The translations under genes were made by a program, and so were the position numbers. The notes under the pieces are model-generated. The model saw only the letters and a list, made by a program, of their open reading frames with translations. It did not search any database and was not told the DNA's origin. This document shows positions 26,975-37,057 of a stretch of DNA of 64,000 nucleotides, one piece after another. Location of the stretch: positions 1 through 64,000 of the forward strand of contig NZ_VTPY01000006.1 of NCBI RefSeq assembly GCF_008297955.1. Direction: 5' to 3'. The DNA is from Billgrantia pellis. GTDB taxonomy: Bacteria > Pseudomonadota > Gammaproteobacteria > Pseudomonadales > Halomonadaceae. Each line of letters starts with the position of its first letter. Positions within the stretch are counted from its first letter, which is position 1.

Positions 26975-28489
26975 TCAGGCCATGAACAGGCGATAGGCCG
27001 CGTTGTCTGATTCCTTCCAGTAGCGATAGCCAATGGCATCGAAATATTCCTCGACATGGGAGCGATCCCCATTGGGGACCTGCATGCCCACCAGCACGCG
27101 GCCAAAAGCGGCGCCATGGTTGCGATAATGAAACAACGAGATATTCCAATCCTGGGGCAAGTGGGTGAGAAAGTTCATCAACGCGCCCGGACGCTCGGGA
27201 AACTCGAAGCGGTAAACTTCCTCATCGAAGTGCTCCTTGGGCCGACCGCCGCCGAGATGTCGAATATGCAGCTTGGCCAGCTCGTTGTCGGTGAGATCGA
27301 CCACCGGATAACCGGCCTCGCGCAATCGTTCGATCAACGCTTCGCGGTCCTCACCGCCCGGCTTGACCTGCACGCCGACGAAGATATGCGCGGCCTCGGG
27401 ATCGGCGTAGCGGTAGTTGAATTCGGTCACCATGCGCTTGCCGATGGTGCGACAGAACTTCTTGAAGCTGCCGGGACGCTCGGGAATGGTCACCGCCAGG
27501 ATCGCCTCGCGCTGCTCGCCCAGCTCGGTACGTTCGGCGATGTGCTGTAGGCGGTCGAAATTGGTGTTGGCGCCCGAGTTGATGCATAACAGGGTCTGAT
27601 CCACGACCCCGGTCTGCTGGACGTATTTCTTCAATCCCGCTAACGACAGCGCCCCGGAGGTCTCCGACACCGCCCGCGTGTCGTCGAAGATGTCCTTGAC
27701 CGCCGCGCACATCTCGTCGGCATTGACAGTCACGACGTCATCGACAAGGTCGCGCACGATGGAGAAGGGCACCTTGCCGATCTGGGCCACGGCGACGCCT
27801 TCGGCGAACACCCCGACCTGTTCCAGCGTCACGCGTTTGCCGGCCGCGAGTGCCGCCTTGAGACAGGCGCTATCCTCGGCCTCCACACCGATCACCTTGA
27901 TGTCGGGGCGCAGATACTTGACGTAGGCCGCCACGCCGGCGATCAGGCCGCCCCCCCCCACCGGCACGAAGATGGCATCCAGCGGTCCGCTGTGCTGGTG
28001 CAGGATCTCCATGGCCACGGTGCCTTGGCCGGCGATCACGTCGATGTCATCGAATGGGGGAATATAGGTGTAGCCGTGCTCGCGAATCAGCTCCTGGGCA
28101 TGGTCGGCCGCCGCGGCGAAGGCGTCGCCCTTGAGCACCACCTTGGCCCCACGGGCGCGCACCGCCTGGACCTTGATGTCCGGTGTGATCCGCGGCATCA
28201 CGATGATCGCCTTGACCCCCATCTGCTTCGCCGCCATGGCCAGTCCTTGGGCGTGATTGCCGGCCGAAGCCGCGATCACACCCTTGGCCTTCTGCTCATC
28301 GGTAAGTTGGGCCATCTTGTTGTAGGCCCCGCGAATCTTGAACGAGTAGACCGGTTGCAGGTCCTCGCGCTTGATCAGTATCTGGTTGTTGAAGCGCCGT
28401 GAAAGGAAGGGGGCCGGGGAGATCGGCGTTTCCCGGGCGGCGTCGTAGACCCGGGCCTGGAGAATCTTCTTAACGGTGGCTTCGAGCAT
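26975..28489 (-). CDS. ilvA: Threonine ammonia-lyase, biosynthetic
   Basis: A 504-residue PLP enzyme that deaminates threonine to 2-oxobutyrate, the first step of isoleucine synthesis. The catalytic domain has the PLP Lys in VYSFKIRGAYNKM near residue 44, ASAGNHAQG near 75 and the phosphate loop VGGGGLIAG near 175. Residues about 325-504 carry two ACT-like regulatory modules (LAVTIPERPGSFKKF and FEFPERPGALMNF), as expected for isoleucine feedback inhibition. The ATG at 28489 is chosen; a longer frame adds 47 unlikely residues. It diverges from rpiA. Confidence 0.95.
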   Translation of the reverse strand: MLEATVKKILQARVYDAARETPISPAPFLSRRFNNQILIKREDLQPVYSFKIRGAYNKMAQLTDEQKAKGVIAASAGNHAQGLAMAAKQMGVKAIIVMPRITPDIKVQAVRARGAKVVLKGDAFAAAADHAQELIREHGYTYIPPFDDIDVIAGQGTVAMEILHQHSGPLDAIFVPVGGGGLIAGVAAYVKYLRPDIKVIGVEAEDSACLKAALAAGKRVTLEQVGVFAEGVAVAQIGKVPFSIVRDLVDDVVTVNADEMCAAVKDIFDDTRAVSETSGALSLAGLKKYVQQTGVVDQTLLCINSGANTNFDRLQHIAERTELGEQREAILAVTIPERPGSFKKFCRTIGKRMVTEFNYRYADPEAAHIFVGVQVKPGGEDREALIERLREAGYPVVDLTDNELAKLHIRHLGGGRPKEHFDEEVYRFEFPERPGALMNFLTHLPQDWNISLFHYRNHGAAFGRVLVGMQVPNGDRSHVEEYFDAIGYRYWKESDNAAYRLFMA

Positions 28490-28689
28490 CCTGATGTCCC
28501 AGAAGGAGAGTGGCGCGAAATACAGCCGCTCGGAAAACGCCGCACGTATCGACAGGCGGCATGCTGCGCTGCAGAGAACCCCTATAGGTAGCATTTTCGC
28601 CGCCTTGTCGTCCAGCGGCGGCGTCGGCACGGGGCGAGGCCTGGTCTATAATGCGCCGCACCCGCCCATCCACTGGCAACGAGCGAGAC

Positions 28690-29364
28690 ATGACCCAGGA
28701 CGAACTGAAGGACGCCGTCGCCGCGGCCGCCATCGATGAGATCGCCTCCCGGCTCGAGCAGGATACCATTCTCGGCATCGGCACCGGCTCCACCGCCAAC
28801 CGATTCATCGATCGCCTGGCCCGGTTGCGCCACCATTTCCAGGGTGCCGTGGCCAGCTCCGAAGCCAGCGCCGAGCGTCTGCGCGGACATGGCATCGAGG
28901 TATACGAGCTCAACAGTGTCGGCACCGTTCCCTTCTATATCGACGGCGCAGACGAAGTGAACGCTCACTTGCATATGATCAAGGGAGGCGGTGCGGCGCT
29001 GACTCGCGAGAAGATCGTGGCGGCCTGCGCCGAGCGCTTCATCTGCATCGCCGACGCCTCGAAGAAGGTCGCGCGCCTGGGGGCGTTCCCACTGCCGGTG
29101 GAAGTGATCCCCATGGCGCGCTCCTACGTGGCGCGCGAGCTGGTCAAGCTGGGCGCCGACCCGGTCTATCGCGAAGGAGTGATCACCGACAATGGCAACC
29201 AGATCATCGACTGCTACGATTTTCTGATCGATGACCCGGTGGCCATGGAAGCGCGCCTCAACGCCATCGTGGGGGTGGTCACCAATGGCCTGTTCGCCGC
29301 CCGCGGCGCCGATGTCTTGCTGCTGGGCAGCGAGCGCGGCGTGGAGCGCCTGACTCCGGCCTGA
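28690..29364 (+). CDS. rpiA: Ribose-5-phosphate isomerase A
   Basis: A 224-residue enzyme interconverting ribose 5-phosphate and ribulose 5-phosphate. Family motifs are [13 protein letters not shown] near residue 30, [10 protein letters not shown] near 58, DGADEVN near 84 with the catalytic acid, and [12 protein letters not shown] near 98 with the substrate Lys. The divergent ilvA-rpiA pair is common in gammaproteobacteria. The ATG at 28690 gives the family length; the in-frame ATG at 28651 would add 13 residues. Confidence 0.95.
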   Translation: MTQDELKDAVAAAAIDEIASRLEQDTILGIGTGSTANRFIDRLARLRHHFQGAVASSEASAERLRGHGIEVYELNSVGTVPFYIDGADEVNAHLHMIKGGGAALTREKIVAACAERFICIADASKKVARLGAFPLPVEVIPMARSYVARELVKLGADPVYREGVITDNGNQIIDCYDFLIDDPVAMEARLNAIVGVVTNGLFAARGADVLLLGSERGVERLTPA

Positions 29365-29377
29365 CACTAGCAAGCGC

Positions 29378-30682
29378 TCACTTACCCGGTAGCAGGCGCG
29401 CCAGACCCTCCAAGGTGCGCGCCAGCGCTCCCCGATTGGCAGCAACCACTGCCAGGGCCGCATCGGCCAGGCGGTGGCGCTCGGTCTCGTCGATGAACAG
29501 AGTGGCCAGCGCTTCGGCCAGCGCCGTGCTATCGGTTACCTCCACCAGGGCGTTTCCTTCGCGCAGCGTCGCGGCGACATCGGCGAAGTTGGCCAGCTCG
29601 GGGCCGGTCAGGACCGGCACGCCCATGGCAGCCGGCTCGAGCAGGTTATGTCCCCCCACCGGCACCAGGCTGCCGCCGACGAAGGCCAGGTCGGCGGCAC
29701 CATAGAGAGTGAGCAACTCGCCCATGGTGTCGCCCAGGTAAACGGCGGTGCGGGTATCGGGCCATTCCTCCAGGGAACGCCTCGCCAACGCCATGCCGCG
29801 CTCATGGCATAGCGCGGCTACCGCCTCGAAGCGCTGCGGATGTCGTGGCACCAGAATCAGCAGGGCTTCGGGAAAGGTGAGGCGCAGCCGGGCATGCGCC
29901 TCGAGCAGTACCTCATCCTCGCCAGGGTGGGTGGAACCCGCCACCCACACGGGCCGTGATCCCAGCCGGGTGCATAGGCGCTTGCTCGCCTCGATCGCCG
30001 ACGCCTCGGGTGTCAGGTCGTATTTCAGCGATCCCACCACCTCGAGCCGCGTCGGCGCCATGCCCAACGCACGGAAACGCTCGGCATCGTCGCGCGACTT
30101 GGCGGCCAGCCAGTCAACGCAGGCGAGCGCTGTCTCCAGCAGTGGCCGCAGACGTCGGTAGCCGCGAAAGGCGCGCGGCGAGAGGCGCCCGTTGACCACC
30201 GCAACGGGGACGCCGCGGCGTCGACAGGCCGCCAGCAGGTTGGGCCACAGTTCGGTCTCGAAGAAGATGGCGAGCGATGGTGCCAGGCGCGTGACGAAAC
30301 GCCGCGCGGCACCGGGAAAATCGAGCGGTACGAAGCGATGTTCCATCCGTTCGGGTTCGCCGGCCTGCCGTCGCGCCTCGATCAGCGCGTGGACGCGCTC
30401 GGCGCCGGTAGCGGTCATGGTGGTGATTAACAGGCGGTGGTGCGGATAGTGGGTCAGCAGGGCGTCGATCAGCGATCGCGCGGCCTGTACCTCACCCACC
30501 GAGGCGCAATGCAGCCACACGGTTGGCCTTCCGCCAGGCATCCTCAGGTTCAGTCCAAGCCGCTCGCGCCGCAGGTTAGTGAGCGCATGCTCACGCCACG
30601 CGCGTCTCCAGATCAAGGGCGAGAGCAGATAGAGCGCTACCGAGTAGAGCCAGCGGGGCCAGTGGCGGGCACGCAGCGTCAT
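29378..30682 (-). CDS. waaA: 3-deoxy-D-manno-octulosonic acid transferase
   Basis: A 434-residue inner-membrane glycosyltransferase (GT30) adding Kdo to lipid A precursor from CMP-Kdo. It has an N-terminal anchor (LYSVALYLLSPLIW), VWLHCASVGE near residue 55 with the catalytic Glu, FFETELWPN near 138 and GGSLVPVGGHNLLEPA near 330. Whether it adds one or two Kdo units cannot be read, but the adjacent Kdo kinase gene raises the possibility of a single phosphorylated Kdo. Its ATG overlaps the hldE stop (TAATG). Confidence 0.95.
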   Translation of the reverse strand: MTLRARHWPRWLYSVALYLLSPLIWRRAWREHALTNLRRERLGLNLRMPGGRPTVWLHCASVGEVQAARSLIDALLTHYPHHRLLITTMTATGAERVHALIEARRQAGEPERMEHRFVPLDFPGAARRFVTRLAPSLAIFFETELWPNLLAACRRRGVPVAVVNGRLSPRAFRGYRRLRPLLETALACVDWLAAKSRDDAERFRALGMAPTRLEVVGSLKYDLTPEASAIEASKRLCTRLGSRPVWVAGSTHPGEDEVLLEAHARLRLTFPEALLILVPRHPQRFEAVAALCHERGMALARRSLEEWPDTRTAVYLGDTMGELLTLYGAADLAFVGGSLVPVGGHNLLEPAAMGVPVLTGPELANFADVAATLREGNALVEVTDSTALAEALATLFIDETERHRLADAALAVVAANRGALARTLEGLARLLPGK

Positions 30683-32112
30683 TACCCCTCGCGATCGAGG
30701 ATGGTGGCGATCATCGCCGTGGTGGAGACGCCGTCCTCGAAGCCCAGCACTTTCACCTCGCCGCCGGCGGCACGCACCGCCTCGCCGCCGGCGATCTCCT
30801 CGGCGCGGTAATCGCCGCCCTTGACCAGCACGTCGGGCAGCACCGCCTCGATCAGCCGCTGCGGGGTGTCCTCGCTAAACGGTACCACCCAATCCACCGC
30901 ACCGAGGCCGGCCAGTACCTGCATGCGACGGGAAAGCGGGTTGATCGGTCGCCTGGGCCCCTTGAGCCGGGCGATGGAGGCGTCGTCGTTGACCGCCACC
31001 ACCAGGCGGTCGCCGAGCTGGCGAGCGTGCTCCAGGTAGGCCACGTGGCCGGCATGCAGTATGTCGAAGCAACCGTTGGTCATTACCACCCGCTCGCCGC
31101 GCAGCTGCGCGGCACGCACCGCTTCGATCAGCGGCGCCTCCTCGATGAGGCCGAACTCGGCCAGCTTGTCGCCATGCACGGCGGTATAGAGCTCGGCGAT
31201 GGAAAGCGTGGCGGTGCCGGGCTTGGCCACCACCAGGCCGGCGGCCAGGTTGGCCAGGGTCATGGCTTCGGGGAAGCCGTGTCCGGCGGCCAGCGCCAGC
31301 CCCAGCACGCCGATCACGGTATCTCCGGCGCCGGTGACGTCGAAGACCTCGCGTGCCCGTGTCGGCAGGTGCAGCGGCTCATGGCCACCCCGGATCAGCG
31401 TCATGCCTTTTTCACTGCGGGTGATTAGCAGCGCCTCGAGATCAAGCTCGGCGCACAGCGCCGCGCCCTTGGCGGACAGCTCGTCATCGCTTCGGCAATG
31501 GCCGACCACCGCTTCGAACTCGGCCAGGTTGGGGGTAATGACGCTGGCGCCGCGGTACTTGCCGAAATCGCTGCCCTTGGGATCGATCAGCACCCGCTTG
31601 CCTGCCGCACGCACCCGAGCGATGAGTTCCTCGACCCGGTTGAGGGTCCCCTTGCCGTAATCGGAGAGAATCACCAGATCGCAGTCGGGCAGCCCTTGTT
31701 CGACACGGGACAGCAGGCCACGGGTATCGAGCTCGCCCAGGCCGTCCTCGAAATCAAGCCGGATCAGCTGCTGGTTGCGGCTCATGACCCTCAGCTTGGT
31801 GATAGTGGGAATGCCCGGGCTGCTCTCGAAGTAGGTGTCAACGCCGGCGGCGTCCATACGGGCCACCAACCGCCGGGCGTTATCGTCGTCGCCGACCATG
31901 CCGCTCAGGGCGGCGTGAGCGCCCAGCGAGGCGATGTTGAGCGCCACGTTAGCCGCGCCGCCGGGGCGATCCTCGCATTCCTCCACGCGCACCACCGGCA
32001 CCGGCGCCTCGGGAGAGATGCGCGAGGTGGCGCCGTGCCAGTAGCGGTCGAGCATGACGTCGCCCACCACCAGTACGTGCGCCTGCTCCAGCGCGGTCAG
32101 GTCAAGCTTCAT
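30682..32112 (-). CDS. hldE: Bifunctional heptose 7-phosphate kinase / heptose 1-phosphate adenylyltransferase
   Basis: A 476-residue fusion. Residues 1 to about 315 are a ribokinase-fold kinase ([22 protein letters not shown], catalytic Asp in [11 protein letters not shown]) that makes heptose 1,7-bisphosphate. Residues about 345-476 are a nucleotidyltransferase ([16 protein letters not shown]) making ADP-D-glycero-heptose. With gmhB (44091) and hldD (39786) this completes ADP-L-glycero-D-manno-heptose synthesis in the window. The ATG at 32112 has AGAGG 9 bases upstream; ATG 32121 has none. It overlaps the end of the heptosyltransferase gene. Confidence 0.96.
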   Translation of the reverse strand: MKLDLTALEQAHVLVVGDVMLDRYWHGATSRISPEAPVPVVRVEECEDRPGGAANVALNIASLGAHAALSGMVGDDDNARRLVARMDAAGVDTYFESSPGIPTITKLRVMSRNQQLIRLDFEDGLGELDTRGLLSRVEQGLPDCDLVILSDYGKGTLNRVEELIARVRAAGKRVLIDPKGSDFGKYRGASVITPNLAEFEAVVGHCRSDDELSAKGAALCAELDLEALLITRSEKGMTLIRGGHEPLHLPTRAREVFDVTGAGDTVIGVLGLALAAGHGFPEAMTLANLAAGLVVAKPGTATLSIAELYTAVHGDKLAEFGLIEEAPLIEAVRAAQLRGERVVMTNGCFDILHAGHVAYLEHARQLGDRLVVAVNDDASIARLKGPRRPINPLSRRMQVLAGLGAVDWVVPFSEDTPQRLIEAVLPDVLVKGGDYRAEEIAGGEAVRAAGGEVKVLGFEDGVSTTAMIATILDREG

Positions 32113-33199
32113 CGGTTTCATCCTCTTGCTTGCGGCCGTTCGGGCGTGTCAACAGCGCATCGAGTTGGCCGATCACATCTTCGATGCGGATCAGCGTCAT
32201 GGCGTCGGCATGACGAACACGCTGGCCCCAGTGGATCTCGTCGGGCTCGCGATGCAGGTAGGTGCGCACGGCATCGGGATAGCGATTGACGACGTAATCG
32301 CGCCATCGGTAAGGCGCTGCCCGGTCGGGGTTGGTGGTGGCGAACAGGCCTACCACGGGCGTGCCCATGGCATTGGCCATGTGTACCGGGCCGGAATCGG
32401 GAGCGATCACCGCGCGAGCCCGGCCGATCAGTGCCAGCAGGCCCTTGAGCGTGGTACTGCCGATGGCATCGATAACCGCCTCGGCATGGCTGAGTGCGAC
32501 AATGCGCTCGCCCATCTCCCGTTCCTGCGTGCTGCCGCCACCGCTGAGCACCGTCTTCAGGCCGTATTGAGTCCAGGCGTGCTCGATGACAGCGGCATAG
32601 CCCTCCGCCGACCAGTTGCGGAAGTTGCGCAGGCGCGGATTGGCGCAGGGGCTGATCAGCAGGTAGGGGGTATCGCCGGTCAGTGCAGCAGCCTCCTCGA
32701 TGGCTTCGGCCGGCACCGGCAGGTTCCATTCCAGCGTGAAGTCCTCGACGCCCAGCAGGCGGGCGAAGTCGAGAAACGACTCCAGCACGTGGGCACGCGG
32801 ATGCGGTGCCAGCTGGTAATGAGTGAACCAATGCTGGGCATCCTTGGCCCGCGCCTTGTCGTAGCCGATGCGCACCCCGGTCTTGAATCCCAGCGAAAGC
32901 ACGCTGGCGCGCAGCGCCTGCTGCATGTGGAGCAGCACGTCGAAGTGAGTGTCGGACAGCTCGCGCCACAGGCGGCGCATGCCAGCAAAACCGCTGGCTT
33001 TGTCGTAGACGATGAACTCGACCCCCGAGAGGCCGGCCAGTAGACTGTGTTCCGCCTTGCCGATGATCCAGGTGATGCGGGCTTCGGGCCACTGCCGCTG
33101 CAATGCGCGTACGGTGGGGACCAGGTTGCACACGTCGCCGAGGGCGGAGAGTCGCAGCACGGCGATATGGCGGGGTTGGGCAGGCAGAGGATGCTTCAT
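32102..33199 (-). CDS. Glycosyltransferase family 9 heptosyltransferase (WaaC-like)
   Basis: A protein of about 365 residues with the GT9 fold: [19 protein letters not shown] at the N-terminus, [15 protein letters not shown], and the nucleotide-sugar site [21 protein letters not shown] near residue 275. As waaF is recognised elsewhere (38743), this is the best candidate for heptosyltransferase I, which puts the first heptose on Kdo. The start is uncertain: ATG 33199 or ATG 33235, neither with a clear ribosome site. Either way its 5' end overlaps the divergent kdkA start. It is transcribed with hldE and waaA. Confidence 0.8.
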   Translation of the reverse strand: MKHPLPAQPRHIAVLRLSALGDVCNLVPTVRALQRQWPEARITWIIGKAEHSLLAGLSGVEFIVYDKASGFAGMRRLWRELSDTHFDVLLHMQQALRASVLSLGFKTGVRIGYDKARAKDAQHWFTHYQLAPHPRAHVLESFLDFARLLGVEDFTLEWNLPVPAEAIEEAAALTGDTPYLLISPCANPRLRNFRNWSAEGYAAVIEHAWTQYGLKTVLSGGGSTQEREMGERIVALSHAEAVIDAIGSTTLKGLLALIGRARAVIAPDSGPVHMANAMGTPVVGLFATTNPDRAAPYRWRDYVVNRYPDAVRTYLHREPDEIHWGQRVRHADAMTLIRIEDVIGQLDALLTRPNGRKQEDETDEA

Positions 33200-33908
33200 G
33201 CACTTGGCAACATGTCGAACGGGAAGGCTTTTCATTCTATATGATGCGGACAGTGTATGTGACGCCGACCCGACGCCACAAATCGGCCCGCTGCTCTTCG
33301 ACCCTGACCACTGGCAACGAGAGGGACGTGTCGTAGGCGAAGCCCCCGGGCGCGGCAGCAGCCTGTTCCTCGACGCCGGACCCGAGCAGTGGGTGCTACG
33401 TCCTTATCGCCGTGGCGGCCTGATGGCCAGGTTGAGCGAGCATCGCTACCTGTGGACGGGGCTCGAGCGCACCCGTGCCTTCCGCGAGCTTCGCCTCACC
33501 GCCGAACTCTTCGCTCGCGGCCTGCCGGTGCCGCACCCTGTGGCGGCGGGCGTTACCCGCCATGGCCCCACCTATTCGGCGGCCTTGATCACGGTGCGTC
33601 TACCAGGCGCCCGTTCCCTGGCGGACTGCCTGAACGACGCCGACCCGGCCCTGCTCGAGCGCGTCGGGGCGACCGTGCGGCGTTTCCACGATGCCGGTCT
33701 CGATCATGTCGACCTCAACGCCCGCAACCTGCTGGTCGACGCCCAGGGCAAGGTCTGGCTGATCGATCTCGACCGCTGCCGCCTGCGCTCCCCCGGGCAA
33801 TGGCAAGAGGCCAACCTGCAGCGCTTGGGGCGGTCGCTGGCGAAGTTCGGCGCGTCGGATGCCCTGCCCCTCATTCGCCAAGGCTACGCCGGTAGCGAGC
33901 CGGCCTGA
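33198..33908 (+). CDS. kdkA: 3-deoxy-D-manno-octulosonic acid kinase
   Basis: A 236-residue kinase of the WaaP/KdkA family that phosphorylates Kdo at O-4. The N-terminus (RLFILYDADSV) aligns with Haemophilus KdkA; GEAPGRGSS is the ATP loop, LRPYRRGGLMARL follows, and the catalytic region is HVDLNARNLLVD with the metal Asp in WLIDLDRCR. The ATG at 33198 has AGAGGA 6 bases upstream. This gene and the minus-strand heptosyltransferase share their first bases, so each promoter must lie inside the other gene. Confidence 0.87.
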   Translation: MHLATCRTGRLFILYDADSVCDADPTPQIGPLLFDPDHWQREGRVVGEAPGRGSSLFLDAGPEQWVLRPYRRGGLMARLSEHRYLWTGLERTRAFRELRLTAELFARGLPVPHPVAAGVTRHGPTYSAALITVRLPGARSLADCLNDADPALLERVGATVRRFHDAGLDHVDLNARNLLVDAQGKVWLIDLDRCRLRSPGQWQEANLQRLGRSLAKFGASDALPLIRQGYAGSEPA

Positions 33909-33914
33909 CACGCG

Positions 33915-35042
33915 CTACGCGTCTCCAGCGTACTCCCCGGTCAGGGCACGCACGTGGGCGCTCATGCCGAACCTCTCGACGGCCCTCGCCCGGGCCGCCT
34001 GGCCCAGGCGTCGGCGCAGCCCGTCGTCCCGGCCGAGCGCTTCCATCGCCTGCGCCCAGGCCTCGGGCGACTCGGGATCCGCCAGACGACCACAGCCGGT
34101 GTCGAGCAGTTCCGGAATCGCCCCGCTATCGGCACCGATCACTGCCTTGCCGGCCGCCATCGCCTCGACCACGGTAAGGCCGAAGGCCTCGTTGCGCGAG
34201 GGCACGCAGACGATGTCCAGCGCCTCGAATAGCCGCGGTAGGTCGGGCCGAAAACCAGCGAAGGTGATTCGTTCCTCCAGCCCCAGTGCGGCCACCTGTC
34301 GCTCGAGACTTGCCACATAGACCTCGTCGCTGCCCTCTGCTGCCGTCAGCCCGCCGATCAGCACACCGTGCCAGTCGAATCCCGGCGTCCACTGACTCAG
34401 CCGGGCCAGTCCCTCGAGCCAGGTACGCTGGCCCTTGCCACGAGTCAGGCGACCGGGCAGGCCGATCGCCACACTGCCGGCCGGCACGCCAAGCTCGCGT
34501 CGCAGCGCGTCGCATGCCGCTGAGTCCAGCTGCGGTGAATAGGGTGCCAGGTCGATGCCCAGGTAGAGCCGCCGGATGCGTTCCGGTGGCAGCGGAAAGG
34601 CCGCCAGGTTGCGTTCGCGCGTGGCCTCGCTAATGGAGAAGAGCCGCGTGACGCGGCCATAGGCCCAGCGATGATAGAGATCCTTCTTGGGCCGGGTGAC
34701 GCCCATGTGGTCGGTGAAGAACAGCTTCAGACCCGGGCGCAGGGTCGCCAATAGCGCCCCCAGGCGAAGATCACTGGATTTGTGGCAGTGCAGCACCTCG
34801 ATGGCATGTCGACGAAGATGGGCCAGGATTCTCCCTACCTGCAGCAGCGCGCGGCCCCGGCTGGGCACGGTCAGCGGTGCGATGCCCGCCGACGCCATGC
34901 TGTCGGCGACTCGCGAGCCGCTCAGGGCCAGTCCATGGGGCTCCCAGCCCTGGCATTGCAGCTCGGGTATAATCCGCGCAGGATACATTTCGAGTCCGCC
35001 CCAGCCGTCGGACAGGCAGATGTGCATGACCTTGTGCGCCAA
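33915..35042 (-). CDS. Glycosyltransferase family 4, lipopolysaccharide core type
   Basis: A 375-residue GT4 (GT-B fold) enzyme. The N-terminal acceptor half has HICLSDGWGGLEMYPARI; the C-terminal donor half has IGLPGRLTRGKGQRTWLEGL near residue 190 and PSRNEAFGLTVVEAMAAGKAVIG near 285 with the EX7E pair. I take the TTG at 35042 as start because AAGGAG lies 6 bases upstream; the first ATG (35027) has a poor site. It converges with kdkA. The transferred sugar cannot be inferred. Confidence 0.82.
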   Translation of the reverse strand: MAHKVMHICLSDGWGGLEMYPARIIPELQCQGWEPHGLALSGSRVADSMASAGIAPLTVPSRGRALLQVGRILAHLRRHAIEVLHCHKSSDLRLGALLATLRPGLKLFFTDHMGVTRPKKDLYHRWAYGRVTRLFSISEATRERNLAAFPLPPERIRRLYLGIDLAPYSPQLDSAACDALRRELGVPAGSVAIGLPGRLTRGKGQRTWLEGLARLSQWTPGFDWHGVLIGGLTAAEGSDEVYVASLERQVAALGLEERITFAGFRPDLPRLFEALDIVCVPSRNEAFGLTVVEAMAAGKAVIGADSGAIPELLDTGCGRLADPESPEAWAQAMEALGRDDGLRRRLGQAARARAVERFGMSAHVRALTGEYAGDA

Positions 35043-35080
35043 GGCTGTCTCCTTCTTCGTACCGGGGCCCGGGAGCCCAG

Positions 35081-36193
35081 ATGATCTTTTCTTCACCCAT
35101 GGCCGATCGCAACGCAACGGATACGGCACCGCGCATCCTGGTGGTGCGCAACGATAAGCTCGGCGACTTCATGCTGGCCTGGCCGGCGCTCGCCTGTCTC
35201 AAGGCAGGAGCGCCCGACGCTCGGATCAGCGCGCTGGTGCCGGCCTATACGGCACCGCTGGCCCAACTCTGCCCATGGATCGACGAGGTGATCGTCGACC
35301 CGGGCGCCGCCGCCGGCCGGCAGGGCCAGCGCTCACTTCTCGTCAGCCTTCGAGAGCGGCGCTTCACGGCCATGCTGACGCTGTTCTCGACACCCCGTGT
35401 TGGCTGGCTGGGCTGGCGCGCCGACATTCCGCTGCGCATGGCGCCGGCGACCAAGTGGGCACAGCTATTCTACAACCGGCGCGTCACCCAGCGCAGGTCA
35501 CGTTCGGCCAGGCCCGAGTACCACTATAACGTCGAGCTGGCCGAGGCGCTGCTGGTCGCATTGAACCGTCAGCCCACACCTCGGCCCGAACCGCCCTACT
35601 GGCCACTTCCCCCCGCGACCGCCGATGCCCAGCGCCGCGCCATCGCCAACGAACTGGCTATCGATGCGTCACGGCCCTGGCTCTATCTGCACGCCGGCAG
35701 CGGCGGCTCGGCGGTCAACCTGACGCCGGTCCAGTACGCCGAGCTGGCGGTGACGATCGATACGCGACTGCGCGGGGCGGATGAACGTCGCCCGTTGTGG
35801 CTGCTGACCGCGGGCCCCGGCGAAGAGCACGGCGCCGAGGCCCTGGCCGGAACCTTGACGGCTCGGGGCCTGACGGCCGCTGTGCTGCCCCCGCGTCGCG
35901 GGCTCGGCGATTTCGCCCTGGCGCTCGCGGCAGCCGATCTGTTCATCGCCGGCTCCACGGGCCCGCTGCATATCGCCGGCTGCCTCAATCGCCCCACTGC
36001 CGGTTTCTATCCGGCCCGTCGCTCGGCGACCGCGCTACGCTGGCAGACCTGCAACGAGCCATCGCGTCGCCTTGCCTTCAGTCCTCCCATCGAGGCCGAA
36101 GAGCTGGATATGGGCAGTATCGACCTGTGCGCTGCCGCTGCGAGCATCTCCACTTTTCTACAGACCCATGGGTCCCGAGGCCACCCTCTATGA
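35081..36193 (+). CDS. Glycosyltransferase family 9 protein (heptosyltransferase-like)
   Basis: A 370-residue GT9 protein with RILVVRNDKLGDFMLAWPAL near residue 20 and AGSTGPLHIAGCLNRPTAGF near 295. It is a third GT9 gene in this cluster and is most like the accessory (RfaQ/WaaF-like) heptosyltransferases. It is divergent from the GT4 gene and overlaps the next gene by four bases (ATGA). GGGAG lies 5 bases before ATG 35081; MADRN at 35099 is an alternative start. Confidence 0.8.
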   Translation: MIFSSPMADRNATDTAPRILVVRNDKLGDFMLAWPALACLKAGAPDARISALVPAYTAPLAQLCPWIDEVIVDPGAAAGRQGQRSLLVSLRERRFTAMLTLFSTPRVGWLGWRADIPLRMAPATKWAQLFYNRRVTQRRSRSARPEYHYNVELAEALLVALNRQPTPRPEPPYWPLPPATADAQRRAIANELAIDASRPWLYLHAGSGGSAVNLTPVQYAELAVTIDTRLRGADERRPLWLLTAGPGEEHGAEALAGTLTARGLTAAVLPPRRGLGDFALALAAADLFIAGSTGPLHIAGCLNRPTAGFYPARRSATALRWQTCNEPSRRLAFSPPIEAEELDMGSIDLCAAAASISTFLQTHGSRGHPL

Positions 36194-36954
36194 AACCCAT
36201 CACCGGCATTGTGATTACGCTGAACGAGGCGGAACGAATCGGCGGCTGCATCGATTCCCTCAAGCGAGTCTGCAACGAAATCCTCGTTGTCGATTCGCTC
36301 AGCCAGGACGACACCGTGCGTATCGCCGAAGAGAAAGGCGCCAAGGTACTGCTTCAGGAGTACTTGGGCGACGGCCCTCAGAAGGCGCATGCCGTCCCGC
36401 TGGCATCGAACGACTGGATTCTTGCCCTGGATGCCGACGAGCGCTTGGACGATGACGCCGTCGAAGCGATACTGACGCTTACCCTCGACGATCCTTCCTT
36501 CGCTTACAGCTTCAGACGGCGAAACTTCTGCGGCTCTCACTGGATCAAGGCGGCCGGATTCTATCCGGACGAGGTGGTGAGGCTCTACAATCGCACAACC
36601 GGCGGTTATCTCCCCAAAAAGGCTCACTCGTCGGTGCAGGCACCGAAGTACGCAAGCACAGGCACACACCTCCTTCATTTCACCTACGAAAACCTCTCTC
36701 ACTGGGTTCAGCGAATCGACCAGCTCTCGACCCGGGATGCCTGGGCAATGAAAGGCAAAGGCATCCCGCCATCGTCGTTTCGCCCTGCGCGGCACGCCCT
36801 GAGCGCGCTGGTTCGCAAGCTGCTTTTCAAGGGTGGGGTATTTCAGGGGAGCGATGGATTCACGGTTGCGCTAACGACGGCGTTTCATGCCTACATGAAA
36901 TACGCCAAGCTGAACGAGCTGTATGAGAACGAGGCGGGGCCCAAACAACACTAG
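36190..36954 (+). CDS. Glycosyltransferase family 2 (WaaE/KdtX-like)
   Basis: A 254-residue GT-A enzyme. It has GIVITLNEAERIGGCIDSL at residue 5, VDSLSQDDT near 37 and the metal motif LALDADERLDDD near 80. The length and pattern match the WaaE/KdtX group, which adds a glucose to inner-core heptose. It overlaps the GT9 gene by 4 bases and is translationally coupled. G+C drops visibly from here to about 37060 relative to its neighbours, so this gene may have a different origin. Confidence 0.82.
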   Translation: MKPITGIVITLNEAERIGGCIDSLKRVCNEILVVDSLSQDDTVRIAEEKGAKVLLQEYLGDGPQKAHAVPLASNDWILALDADERLDDDAVEAILTLTLDDPSFAYSFRRRNFCGSHWIKAAGFYPDEVVRLYNRTTGGYLPKKAHSSVQAPKYASTGTHLLHFTYENLSHWVQRIDQLSTRDAWAMKGKGIPPSSFRPARHALSALVRKLLFKGGVFQGSDGFTVALTTAFHAYMKYAKLNELYENEAGPKQH

Positions 36955-37057
36955 ACTTAACCGGACACGATGGGCTCGCCCGGGAAGGCCTAGGAAAGAT
37001 GCCAGTGATGCGAGCCCTGACAAGCCGACAGTCGAACTCAATGGATGATTCGTCAAC

